64,000 bases of DNA, taken from assembly GCA_963815665.1 (NCBI GenBank), contig CAWFHN010000005.1, positions 1-64,000 on the forward strand, written 5' to 3'. Shown one piece after another: positions 51,859 to 60,041 of the stretch. Made by a program: the position numbers and the translations under genes. The DNA is from DASUPK01 sp963815665. GTDB taxonomy: Bacteria; Actinomycetota; Thermoleophilia; Solirubrobacterales; 70-9. The notes beneath the pieces were generated by a model. That model did not search any database, had not been told where the DNA came from, and saw only the letters and a list, made by a program, of their open reading frames with translations. The first letter of the stretch is position 1, and every line of letters starts with the position of its first letter.

Positions 51859-52370
51859 CCGGGGTTCTTGCGCGGTACCAGCACGGCGCGCTTGAACTCG
51901 GCCACCAGCGTTCCGTCCTGTTTGTAGACGCGCGTGTGGACCTTGACGATCCCGCGGTCCGGCTTCGACTCGGACGGCCGCACGTCGAGCACCTCGGACT
52001 CGCAGAAGAGGGTGTCGCCATGGAAGACGGGCGCCGGGTGCTTGAGCTCCTCGGTCGCGAGATTGGCGATGGCCTTGCCCGACACGTCGCTCACGGACAT
52101 ACCCAGGGCAAGCGAGTAGACGAGCGGGCCCACAACGACGTTCTGGCCCTGCTGGGACTGTGACGCGTAGACGTCGTTCAGGTGCAACGGGTGATGGTTC
52201 ATCGTGATCAGACAGAAGAGGTGGTCGTCTGACTCCGTCACCGTCTTGGCGGGCCAGTGCTTGTAGACGGCGCCGACCTCGAACTCCTCCAAGTAGCGCC
52301 CGTACTCGTGCGCGCCCGAGGCCTCTCGCTCGGCCTGGTCCGTCGTCAGCTGGTGGTTCTCGTCGCTCAT
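51855..52370 (-). CDS. mch: MaoC-family hydratase, probable mesaconyl-CoA hydratase
   Basis: 171 residues, one MaoC hot-dog domain. Catalytic Asp/His lie in TESDDHLFCLITMNHHPLHLN and the family motif in VVVGPLVYSLALGMSV; ELKHPAPVFHGDTLF is typical of the hydratase group in actinobacterial ccr clusters. It would add water to mesaconyl-C1-CoA to give methylmalyl-CoA. The assignment rests on the family plus neighbours ccr, ecm, mcd and mcl. Confidence 0.82.
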   Translation of the reverse strand: MSDENHQLTTDQAEREASGAHEYGRYLEEFEVGAVYKHWPAKTVTESDDHLFCLITMNHHPLHLNDVYASQSQQGQNVVVGPLVYSLALGMSVSDVSGKAIANLATEELKHPAPVFHGDTLFCESEVLDVRPSESKPDRGIVKVHTRVYKQDGTLVAEFKRAVLVPRKNPG

Positions 52371-52436
52371 CGTCAGGTTCGGTCTCCTTGAGTCGTGGTG
52401 ACTCCTCCCGTGGTGCGGCGCGGGATGGTAGTGGGG

Positions 52437-53513
52437 TCAGGCGATGGTTGCCTCAATCCCCTCGAAGCGCGCAATGTCGGCGACCTCGGCGTCGATCTTC
52501 GCCCCGAGCCGCTCGCGTTCGGTCTTCGGCAGGTTCAGGGTGATCTCCAGCCGCCCTCCCTTGCGTGCGGAGCGCCAGCCGCCCACCACGATCCCGTCCT
52601 CCAGGATCACGGGCCGGATCCAGCCCCCTCCCCCCTCCTTGACGTGTGCCGCGTGCTCGGAGGCGACGGAGAAGGACCGGTCCTTCCAGCCGAGCAGATA
52701 GGTGTCGAAATTGCCGCACATCCGGACCTGTCCCGCGGCGGGCAGCCTCGGCAGTCCGCCGCGCGGCGCCAGCATCGTCTCCCTCCCGACCTTGACCTCA
52801 TCGATCTCCCCCGAGATCGACTCCAGTCCCGCCCGCACGTCCCGAAGGGGCAGGCCGGCCCAGTAAGCGAAGTCGCGATCGGTCGCCGGGGCGAATGCGC
52901 GGAGGTAGCGCCGAGCGAGCTCGCCGAGCGCCCGATCGCGATCGAACGAAGGTGGCTTTCCGATCCAGTCCTCGCGGCGCACCAGGCAGGTGGTCTTGCC
53001 GCGGTCGGGTCCAAGGCAGGCGATCCCGCTGAGCACCGCCGTGAGGGCGATGTGCATCCCGGTCTGCTGGTTCAGCTTCACCCCCGCCGCTTCGGCCCGC
53101 TGCCGGGCTTCGGTCCGCGTCAGGGGTCCCTCATCGGCAAGCGCGCGAGCGATCACCTCCAGCGCCTTGTTCTGCTTCGCCTCGGGGAGCCCGAGCTGCT
53201 CGAGCCGGCGGCGCGACCAGCGCTCGGTCTCCGGCTCGAAGAGCGGCAGCCACCACCCGGCTTCATCCGTGGGAATCAGGTGGATCGTCTTCCGCATTAC
53301 CCAGGTGCGGAGCAGCGAGCGGTCCTCCGTGCGCGCTCGAGTGATGTCCTCAGCCGTCAGCTTCCTGCTTCGCGAGCGAAAGGTCAGGGGCCCGGCGTAG
53401 ACGTCCTGCGCCTGGGCGCCCGCAATCGAACGGGCGATCTCGGCCGGGTCCGTCGCAGAGACGGGACGATGGAGCAGCTGTCTCGCCGCTCGCCTCCTCG
53501 CGAGCGTCGTCAG
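52437..53513 (-). CDS. Winged-helix (HTH_42/AlkZ-like) DNA-binding protein with a probable CTG start
   Basis: 358 residues if begun at CTG 53513. An ATG at 53297 gives only 286 and would cut off the conserved N-terminus (ARRQLLHRPV...IAGAQAQDVYAG...RSLLRTWVMRKTIHLIP), which is open and in frame. The CTG overlaps the SCP2 stop as CTGA, like the ATGA/GTGA junctions elsewhere, with AAGG five bases before. HTH_42 proteins such as AlkZ unhook DNA crosslinks; the Q-x-Q motif (AQAQD) of that family is present. Glycosylase activity is possible, not shown. Confidence 0.75.
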   Translation of the reverse strand: MTTLARRRAARQLLHRPVSATDPAEIARSIAGAQAQDVYAGPLTFRSRSRKLTAEDITRARTEDRSLLRTWVMRKTIHLIPTDEAGWWLPLFEPETERWSRRRLEQLGLPEAKQNKALEVIARALADEGPLTRTEARQRAEAAGVKLNQQTGMHIALTAVLSGIACLGPDRGKTTCLVRREDWIGKPPSFDRDRALGELARRYLRAFAPATDRDFAYWAGLPLRDVRAGLESISGEIDEVKVGRETMLAPRGGLPRLPAAGQVRMCGNFDTYLLGWKDRSFSVASEHAAHVKEGGGGWIRPVILEDGIVVGGWRSARKGGRLEITLNLPKTERERLGAKIDAEVADIARFEGIEATIA

Positions 53514-53875
53514 TGGACCTTCTTGGTCCGGGCTCGCTGCTCGTGGCGCTCGATCACCTGGGCGATCAGCTTCTGGATGCCGGAGTCGCCGGTGACCTTG
53601 ATGTGGCCGGCGTCGTAGGCCGCGCGATAGTCGCTGACGGTGCCCTCCTCGGCCAGCCGGTTGAAATCGGAGCGGACGATCTCAACCGTCACCCGCGCGT
53701 CCTCGGTCGAGGCGGCCTTGGAGATCTTCGGGCCCGGCAGCTCGACCCGGAACATCTGCACGTCCCCTCGGCCCCGCAGCTCGAGCTCGAAGACGAGCTT
53801 GAGCGGGGCGAGCGCCGGCACCTCGGCCTCGAAGCGCTCGACCGCGGTCACGATCAGCTCTTGCGTCGACGCCAT
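53510..53875 (-). CDS. SCP2 sterol-carrier-like lipid-binding protein
   Basis: 121 residues. Typical SCP2 pattern: VFELELRGRGDVQMFRVELPG, ARVTVEIVRSDFNRLAEGT-like helix and DAGHIKVTGDSGIQKLIAQV. It probably binds acyl-CoA or lipids. It lies one base after the SDR stop and overlaps the following gene, within the mcd-SDR-SCP2-wHTH-mch run. Confidence 0.88.
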   Translation of the reverse strand: MASTQELIVTAVERFEAEVPALAPLKLVFELELRGRGDVQMFRVELPGPKISKAASTEDARVTVEIVRSDFNRLAEEGTVSDYRAAYDAGHIKVTGDSGIQKLIAQVIERHEQRARTKKVH

Positions 53876-53876
53876 C

Positions 53877-54554
53877 TCACCAAGGTATTGGCTTGCGGTC
53901 GCGGAAGAAGCCCCCGGTCGGCCCGTCGTCAGGCAACGTCGCCAGCCAGACCGCGGTGTCGGCGCCGTCCTCGACCGATTTCGGAGCGCCGGAGCCCCCC
54001 ATGTCGGTCCGGACCCAGCCGGGGCACATCGCGTTGACCTTGACGTCGTCCTCGTCCCACGCCAGGGTCCGGGTCAACGCGTTCAGAGCCGCCTTGGAGA
54101 CTCGATAGGCCCCACGACCTCCGTTCATGTCGGAGAGCTGGCCGGCCCCGCTCGAGACGTTCACGATCCGCGGCTGCGAGCTGCGATGGAGCAGTGGCAG
54201 AAACGCCTCGATCAGCCGCCACGGTCCGAAGGTGTTGACCTCGAGGACGTCGTGAGCGCGGTCGAGGTCGTATTCAGCCGCCCCGATCGGGTCGCCGTAG
54301 ACGCCCGCGTTGTTTACCAGCGCGTCGAGATGACCGGGATCGGAGCCGATCAACTCACGGACCGTGTAGACGTCGTCCTGTTCGGTGACGTCGAGCTCGA
54401 CCGGGACGATCCCGTCAGCCTCCTCGACGTCGTCGGTGTCCCTGGCCCCGGCGAAGACGACGAAGCCGCGATCGGCGGCGAGCTGCCGTGCGACCTCCGC
54501 GCCGATCCCACGGCTCGCCCCGCTGACCAGCGCAACCCTTCGATCCTCAGCCAC
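53877..54554 (-). CDS. Short-chain dehydrogenase/reductase
   Basis: 225 residues. SGASRGIGAEVARQLA cofactor loop, LVNNAGVYGD, NVSSGAG (Ser) and YRVSKAAL (Tyr-Lys), then PGWVRTDMGG. A classical SDR, NADP preference suggested by Arg after the loop (GARD). Substrate unknown. It is 30 bp after the acyl-CoA dehydrogenase gene and one base before SCP2. Confidence 0.87.
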   Translation of the reverse strand: MAEDRRVALVSGASRGIGAEVARQLAADRGFVVFAGARDTDDVEEADGIVPVELDVTEQDDVYTVRELIGSDPGHLDALVNNAGVYGDPIGAAEYDLDRAHDVLEVNTFGPWRLIEAFLPLLHRSSQPRIVNVSSGAGQLSDMNGGRGAYRVSKAALNALTRTLAWDEDDVKVNAMCPGWVRTDMGGSGAPKSVEDGADTAVWLATLPDDGPTGGFFRDRKPIPW

Positions 54555-54584
54555 CCCCTCATTCTAGGAAGCGGCCTTCCCCGG

Positions 54585-55814
54585 CTAGATCCTGTTGCGC
54601 TCCAGCAGCTTCCTGCCGATCAGCATCCGCTGGATCTCGGAGGTTCCCTCTCCGATCAAGAGCAGCGGCGCGTCACGGTAGAGGCGCTCGATCTCGTACT
54701 CCTTCGAGTAGCCGTAGCCGCCGTGGATCCGGAAGGCGTCCTCGACGCACTCCTTGCCGGTCTCCGAGGCGATCAGCTTCGCCATCCCGGCCTCCAGGTC
54801 GGAGCGCTGCCCGGCGTCCTTCATCCGCGCGGCCTTGCGCGTGACCAGGCGGGCGGCCTCGATCTTCGTGGCCATGTCGGCGAGCTTGAAGAGGATCGCC
54901 TGGTGCTGGGCGATCGGCTTGCCGAAGGTCTTCCGCTCCTGCGAGTACTTCAACGCCAGCTCCAGCGCCCGCTGGGCGATGCCGACGCCGCGGGCTGCGA
55001 CGTTGACGCGGCCGACCTCGAGCGCGTCCATCATCTGCGAGAAGCCCTTGCCGAGCCCGGCCTCCTCGCCGCCCAGGATCCGCTCCGGGGGGCACTTGTA
55101 GCCGGAGTAGACGAGCTCCGTGGACTCGACGCCCTTGTAGCCCATCTTCTTGATCTTCGGGGGGATCTCCAAGCCAGCGAAGTCGCCCTCGTTCTTCTCC
55201 TTCCAGGGCTCCTTCTCGGTGATGAAGCAGGTCATGCCCTTGTAGGGCGGGTCGGCCTTGGGATCGTTCTTCATCAGCACGAAGACGACGCTCGAGCCCA
55301 ATCCGTTGGTGACCCACATCTTCTGGCCCTCCAGGACCCAGTTGCCGTCGCCATCCTTCGACGCCGTGGCCTTGATCCCCTGGACGTCGGAGCCGACCTC
55401 CGGCTCCGAGAGCGAGAAGGCGGCGCGGATCTCGCCGGTTGCCATCTTCGGCAGGAAGTACTGCTTCTGCTCGTCGCTCCCGAACTTCATCAGCAGGTAG
55501 GAGCCGATGAAGTGGGTGTTGACGACACCGGAGATCGAGATCCAGCCGCGCGAGAGCTCCTCGACGATCATCGCGTAGGTGGTCAGGTCGAGGCCCATGC
55601 CGTCGTACTCCTCGGGGATGGTCACCCCGAAGAGGCCGAGCTCCTTCATCTGCTCGACGATCGGCTCGGGGAACTTGTCCTCGTGGTCGTACTCCTCGGC
55701 GTTGGGGATGATCTCCTTGTCGACGAAGTCGCGGACCATCTCGACGATCGCCTTCTGCTCGTCGGTCATCTCCTCGAAGTTGGTGCTCTCCTGCTGCTCG
55801 GTGGCTACGGCCAT
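54585..55814 (-). CDS. mcd: Acyl-CoA dehydrogenase, probable methylsuccinyl-CoA dehydrogenase
   Basis: 409 residues. All acyl-CoA dehydrogenase domains are present: AAFSLSEPEVGSDVQGI, WVTNGLGSSV, RKTFGKPIAQHQAILFKLADMAT and the end domain IHGGYGYSKEYEIERLYRDA with Glu in the usual catalytic place. FAD-dependent oxidation of methylsuccinyl-CoA to mesaconyl-CoA is inferred from the pathway genes around it. Rhodobacter Mcd has an N-terminal extension that is missing here. Start ATG 55814 with AGAGGAG just upstream. It is first in a run ending in mch. Confidence 0.85.
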   Translation of the reverse strand: MAVATEQQESTNFEEMTDEQKAIVEMVRDFVDKEIIPNAEEYDHEDKFPEPIVEQMKELGLFGVTIPEEYDGMGLDLTTYAMIVEELSRGWISISGVVNTHFIGSYLLMKFGSDEQKQYFLPKMATGEIRAAFSLSEPEVGSDVQGIKATASKDGDGNWVLEGQKMWVTNGLGSSVVFVLMKNDPKADPPYKGMTCFITEKEPWKEKNEGDFAGLEIPPKIKKMGYKGVESTELVYSGYKCPPERILGGEEAGLGKGFSQMMDALEVGRVNVAARGVGIAQRALELALKYSQERKTFGKPIAQHQAILFKLADMATKIEAARLVTRKAARMKDAGQRSDLEAGMAKLIASETGKECVEDAFRIHGGYGYSKEYEIERLYRDAPLLLIGEGTSEIQRMLIGRKLLERNRI

Positions 55815-55915
55815 GGCTCCTCTGAGGTCGTGTTTGCGCCGCCAAGGATAGGACGACGCCAGAGCGTGCCGCGTTGCCCTTTGCGGGACGCAGCTCGCAA
55901 GGTCGCCGGTATCGG

Positions 55916-55944
55916 TTGACCCGCTTGACGATCCGCTGTAGACA
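55916..55944 (+). promoter_or_regulatory. Candidate sigma-70-type promoter for the PAS-EAL gene
   Basis: TTGACC, 17 bp, then TAGACA, located 62 bp before the ATG at 56006. The -35 is near consensus and the spacing ideal; the -10 is moderate. It is the clearest such pair in the divergent region 55815-56005. Confidence 0.4.
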
Positions 55945-56005
55945 TAGTGACTGAAGGCACTAGGGGACTGGCCGAAAATCGGGAATCTGCCGATACCGGG
56001 AGAGG

Positions 56006-58549
56006 ATGGCGTCGGTGCCAACAGAATCGGTTACGCGGGCTGCCCCGCCGGGTCCCCTCCGGCTGATCCGACCCTTTCCCGTGTGGGGCTGGGTCGCGGC
56101 CGGTGCAGTCCTCTCGATCCTCGCCCTCGAGTGCCTGGTCGACGCAGGGTTGTTCGGTACAGGGCTACGGGCGACGCACTTCGAGTACGTCACCTACTTG
56201 ACTCTGATGTGGACGGCGGCCGTGCTCGCCATCGCCGGTGCGTGGGTCCGTCGCGACGCCGGCGGCTGGGGCCTAATCGCCGTCGGCCTGACCTTCACCG
56301 CCCTTGGCGACACCTACTACCAGTTCTGGGTGGATCCGGTCAACGGCGCCTATCCGTCGGTCTCCGACGTGCTCTACCTCCTCCAATACCCCCTGGTGAT
56401 CCTGGGGCTGTGGAACCTCGGTCGGCGCAGCCGGCACGGAGGCATGCCGTTCGTCTCCCTGCTCACCCCGCTGCTCGGCATGGCGACCCTGTGGTGGTGG
56501 ATCGCCCTCGATCCTGTGACCGGCTCTCTGGAGGGAACCACTGCCGCCCGTCTGGTCACTGTCGCCTATCCCTGCCTGGACCTCCTGCTGATCTGCACCG
56601 GGCTGGTTGCGCTGGCGGGACTCGGCTGGCGCGCCGGCACGCCTCTGACGACGCTGATCGCGGGCGCTGTGATCGTCGGCGTGGCGGACTCCGTCTTTGC
56701 CGCGCAGGTGGCGAGCGGCTCGGTCCCGGACCTGACGCTGATCAATGCGCTCTGGCCGATCGGCACGCTGATGATGGCCTCGGCGGCGTGGATCGCCGAT
56801 GGCCCGGACGTCTCCGGTGAGCCCGGCGGGAATCGCCTCGAGCTCTTCTTCGCGCTCGGCGCAATCGCGATCGCGCTCACGGTCCTGGTCTGGGACCACT
56901 TCGAACGCTTCAGCTCCGTTTCGGTGGTCCTCGCCGGCCTGACGCTGGGGGCCGCGGGCATCAGGCTCGTGCAGCTCTACTTCGAAATCGCCGGGGCCAG
57001 ACGCGAAGCGCTGCTGGCCGAGCGCGAGCGGGGCTGGATCGAGGGGCTCCACTCGACCGCGGTCGCAGCCGCGCTCGACTGCGTGATCACAGTCGATACG
57101 GACGGGCACGTCGTCGGCTGGAACCCTGCGGCGACCCGCACCTTCGGCTACAAGCCCGATGAGGTCCTGGGCAAGGACGTCGCCGACCTGATCGTGCCGG
57201 ACTCGCTGAGAGAGCTGTACGACCGCACCTTCGAGCGCCTCGTCGCCGGTCAGTACGTGGAGCGAATCGGCAGGCGCTTCGAGTGGCTCGGAAAGAGATC
57301 CGACGGCGCCGAGTTCCCGATCGAGATGGCGTTCACGAGGACGCAGTCCGATCCGCCGACCTTCACCTCGATCGTGCGCGACATCTCCGATCGCAAGCGT
57401 CGTGAGGAGGAGCGCGAGCGGCTCGCGCAGATGGTGATCTCGGCGGAGGACGCGATGGTCTCCTACGCGCTCGACGGCAAGATCATCGCCTGGAACCCTG
57501 CCGCCGAGCGAATCTACGGATATACGGCCGGCGAGATCGTCGGCGAGAACCAGCAGCTGTTCATTCCCGAGGACCGGCGCGACGAGCTCCAGAGCATGAG
57601 GGAAGTGGTGCTGGGTGGGGAATCGACTGCGTTCGAGACCCAGCGGATCCGGAGGGACGGCGAGGTGATCGACATCATGCAGCAGGTCTTCCCGGTCCGG
57701 GACGAGCGAGGCGATCTGACCGGCTACTCGGCCGTCTCCCGCGACATCACCGATCGGCGGCGCCGAGAGGCCGAGGCCCGCCGCAATCAGGAGCGCGAGG
57801 CATGGCTGACCGAGATCGAGGAGGCACTCGAGCACGACAACTTCGAGTTCGAGCGCCAGCCCATTCTCAACCTCCGGTCCGGCCGGATCGCGCATCACGA
57901 GCTGCTCATCCGCATGCGCCTGGCCGGCGAGCTCGTGCCGCCCGGCCGCTTCCTGCCGCATGCGGAGGGCTCCCCGCTGATGAGGCGAATCGACCGCTGG
58001 GCGATCCGCCGGGGGCTCGAGCTCGCAGCCGAGCGGCCGGTGGCCATCAACCTCTCCGCGACCAGTCTCAGCGACACGGGGATCGTCTCCGCCGTGGAGA
58101 GCGGACTGCGAGATTCCGGGGCGCGCGCCGAAGACGTCACCTTCGAGATCACCGAGACGGCGGCGGCCGAAGACCTGGATGCGGCTAGCTCGCTGGTCGA
58201 GGCTCTCAGGGGCCTCGGCTGCTCGGTCGCGCTCGATGACTTCGGGACGGGCTATGGGTCCTTCACGTACCTCGCGCGCCTCCCCGTGACCATCCTGAAG
58301 ATCGACATGTCCTTCATCAGCGACCTCGCGGACAGCCCCGAGGACCTGCGGGTGGTGCGCTCGATCGTCGCCGTCGCCCAGAACTTCGGGCTGGCCACCG
58401 TCGCCGAGGGAGTCGAGGAACTCGACACGCTCGACATCCTGCGCGGGGTGGAGGTCGACGAGGTCCAGGGCTATCTGATCGGCCGGCCGGGGCCGTCCTG
58501 GACGACGGACGGGGACCTCGCAGCCGAGGTGATCGCCCCGAAGCGATGA
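56006..58549 (+). CDS. Membrane PAS-PAS-EAL c-di-GMP phosphodiesterase
   Basis: 847 residues. About nine helices (25-325), two PAS domains (about 345-465 and 470-590; GWNPAATRTFGY, AWNPAAERIYGY, each with a PAC-like ISDRKRR end), a coiled linker, and an EAL domain without GGDEF. The EAL active site is intact: HELLIRM, NLSATSL, EITETAA, DDFGTGYGSF, KIDMSFI, AEGVEE and QGYLIG. It should hydrolyse c-di-GMP in response to a membrane or PAS signal. A SnoaL-like gene overlaps its stop (ATGA). Confidence 0.9.
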   Translation: MASVPTESVTRAAPPGPLRLIRPFPVWGWVAAGAVLSILALECLVDAGLFGTGLRATHFEYVTYLTLMWTAAVLAIAGAWVRRDAGGWGLIAVGLTFTALGDTYYQFWVDPVNGAYPSVSDVLYLLQYPLVILGLWNLGRRSRHGGMPFVSLLTPLLGMATLWWWIALDPVTGSLEGTTAARLVTVAYPCLDLLLICTGLVALAGLGWRAGTPLTTLIAGAVIVGVADSVFAAQVASGSVPDLTLINALWPIGTLMMASAAWIADGPDVSGEPGGNRLELFFALGAIAIALTVLVWDHFERFSSVSVVLAGLTLGAAGIRLVQLYFEIAGARREALLAERERGWIEGLHSTAVAAALDCVITVDTDGHVVGWNPAATRTFGYKPDEVLGKDVADLIVPDSLRELYDRTFERLVAGQYVERIGRRFEWLGKRSDGAEFPIEMAFTRTQSDPPTFTSIVRDISDRKRREEERERLAQMVISAEDAMVSYALDGKIIAWNPAAERIYGYTAGEIVGENQQLFIPEDRRDELQSMREVVLGGESTAFETQRIRRDGEVIDIMQQVFPVRDERGDLTGYSAVSRDITDRRRREAEARRNQEREAWLTEIEEALEHDNFEFERQPILNLRSGRIAHHELLIRMRLAGELVPPGRFLPHAEGSPLMRRIDRWAIRRGLELAAERPVAINLSATSLSDTGIVSAVESGLRDSGARAEDVTFEITETAAAEDLDAASSLVEALRGLGCSVALDDFGTGYGSFTYLARLPVTILKIDMSFISDLADSPEDLRVVRSIVAVAQNFGLATVAEGVEELDTLDILRGVEVDEVQGYLIGRPGPSWTTDGDLAAEVIAPKR

Positions 58550-58959
58550 TGAGCAACGAGGGCGTCCTCCGGCGAGTGTTCGCGGCTATCAACGCCGGCG
58601 ACTGGCCGGCTGTCGTCGAGGGCACGAATCCCGACGTGCGGGTGTCGAATCCGATTCCCGATGTCGGCCAGACCTCACACCCGCACTTCACCGCCACCTA
58701 CTACGGCCACGGGGAGCTGACGAAGATGCTGGCGGGGCTGGCGGAGGGTTTCGAGGGATTTCAGTTCGAGCTGCGCTGGGTGGAGGAGGTCGGAGACGAC
58801 GGTTTGCTCTTCGAGGTGCTGGCCCTGATCGGCCCCAGGTCCCGGCGCAGCGCGCAGCTCGGCTGGTGCCTGGCTCGCTTCCGCGACGGGCTGATCGTCT
58901 CCACCAGCACCTTCGGGACCGAGGCGAGCGCCCGCGAAGCGATCGCCGCGGGCGCCTGA
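58546..58959 (+). CDS. SnoaL/NTF2-like protein coupled to the PAS-EAL gene
   Basis: 137 residues, one NTF2-like domain (EGVLRRVFAAINAGDWPAVVEGTNPDV; YYGHGELTKMLAGLAEGF; final RFRDGLIVSTSTFG). No catalytic set is obvious. ATGA overlap with the phosphodiesterase gene implies a joint product ratio. Confidence 0.8.
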   Translation: MMSNEGVLRRVFAAINAGDWPAVVEGTNPDVRVSNPIPDVGQTSHPHFTATYYGHGELTKMLAGLAEGFEGFQFELRWVEEVGDDGLLFEVLALIGPRSRRSAQLGWCLARFRDGLIVSTSTFGTEASAREAIAAGA

Positions 58960-58965
58960 GAGCGG

Positions 58966-59505
58966 CTACTCCTCGGCGAGGATGCCGTAGAGCTGGCGGC
59001 GGGTCTCCTTGAGGATCTCCGCCGCCTTCGTCAACTGCTCCTCGTCGTCGCCGCGTGCGATCTGCTTGGCGGCGCCGATCAGCTTGAACAGCTCACTGCG
59101 AACCGCGAAGCGGGGCGAGTCCTCGTCGCCCTCCTCCCAGGGGCGCTGGCCCTCGGCGCGCTCCGGAACCTCCTTCTTGCCCGAATCGGTGAGCGAGAAG
59201 ACCTTGCGGCCGTCGACCTCCTCTGCCGTCACCAGCCCCTCGTCCTCGAGCAGCTGAAGCGTCGGGTAGATCGAGCCGGCGCTCGGGCGCCACCGGCCGC
59301 CGGTGCGCTCCTCGAGCTCGTTGATCATCTCGTAGCCGTGCATGGGCCGGTCGTCAAGCAGCGCCAGGATCGCGCTGCGAACGTCGCCGCGGCGGACGCG
59401 ATGGCGCCCGCGGCCATGACCTCGACCGCCCCTCATCTCGTGCCGCCCAAATCCGCGAGCGGCTGCTCTGTCTGGGCATCTTGCGTATTCCTTTCGATCA
59501 ATCAC
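58966..59505 (-). CDS. PadR-family transcriptional regulator
   Basis: Up to 179 residues. After a Gly/Arg-rich leader (GGRGHGRGRHRVRRGD) comes the PadR winged helix: VRSAILALLDDRPMHGYEMINELEE, SAGSIYPTLQLLEDEGLV, then SLTDSGKKEV and a helical C-terminus. GTG 59505 is the earliest start and could be leaderless; ATG 59436 (157 codons) is an alternative. A palindrome at 59514 lies exactly in the promoter position. Confidence 0.87.
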   Translation of the reverse strand: MIDRKEYARCPDRAAARGFGRHEMRGGRGHGRGRHRVRRGDVRSAILALLDDRPMHGYEMINELEERTGGRWRPSAGSIYPTLQLLEDEGLVTAEEVDGRKVFSLTDSGKKEVPERAEGQRPWEEGDEDSPRFAVRSELFKLIGAAKQIARGDDEEQLTKAAEILKETRRQLYGILAEE

Positions 59506-59513
59506 GAGTTAAC

Positions 59514-59525
59514 ACGATATATCGT
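59514..59525. promoter_or_regulatory. Palindromic PadR-type operator
   Basis: ACGATATATCGT, a perfect 12-bp palindrome and an A/T island in this GC-rich DNA. It lies 8 bp before the PadR gene and 11 bp past the 3' end of the GNAT gene. It probably overlaps the -10 element and mediates autorepression. Confidence 0.6.
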
Positions 59526-59536
59526 AACAGATCGGC

Positions 59537-59983
59537 TTAGAGCTCCCACGCGAAGCAGACTGAGCGCCAGCTGGGGCTCTCGCGCTCGTAGAAGCGGTGG
59601 GCGTCCTTCCGGACGTCGGCGCTGTCGAGCTCGAGGTGGGTGGCGCCGCGCTCGCGCGCCCAGTCCTTGGCGGCGTCGAGCAGGGCCTTCCCCACTCCCT
59701 GCGAGCGGTGCTCGGGGCTCACGGCCAGGTCCTCGACCCAGCAGCGCGGGCCGAAGCGAACGGAGTTCATGTCCAGGTACGCCGTGCAGAGGCCGAGCAG
59801 GTCGCCGCGGTGCTCGGCGACCAGCACGGCGGCCTCCTGATCGGCGATCGCATCGGCGATTGCCGCGCGCGCCCGCTCCGGGTCCCAGCGCGGCGGCACC
59901 GACCCAGGCGGGGCGAAGAGCCACTCGTACATGCCGAGCACCCGCTCGACCTCCCCGGGCACCGCCTCGCGCACCTTCGCCAT
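59537..59983 (-). CDS. GNAT-family N-acetyltransferase
   Basis: 148 residues from ATG 59983. Acetyl-CoA motif A is VEDLAVSPEHRSQGVGKALLDAA (R-x-x-G-x-G/A), motif B is HLELDSADVRKDAHRFYE with the conserved Tyr. The acceptor substrate is unknown. Upstream of the PadR gene on the same strand, and divergent from mcl (58 bp). Confidence 0.87.
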   Translation of the reverse strand: MAKVREAVPGEVERVLGMYEWLFAPPGSVPPRWDPERARAAIADAIADQEAAVLVAEHRGDLLGLCTAYLDMNSVRFGPRCWVEDLAVSPEHRSQGVGKALLDAAKDWARERGATHLELDSADVRKDAHRFYERESPSWRSVCFAWEL

Positions 59984-60041
59984 CGCGCTGAGGCTATCCG
60001 TGCCGCGCCACAAACGCACGCGTCCAGATAGCGTTCCGTGC

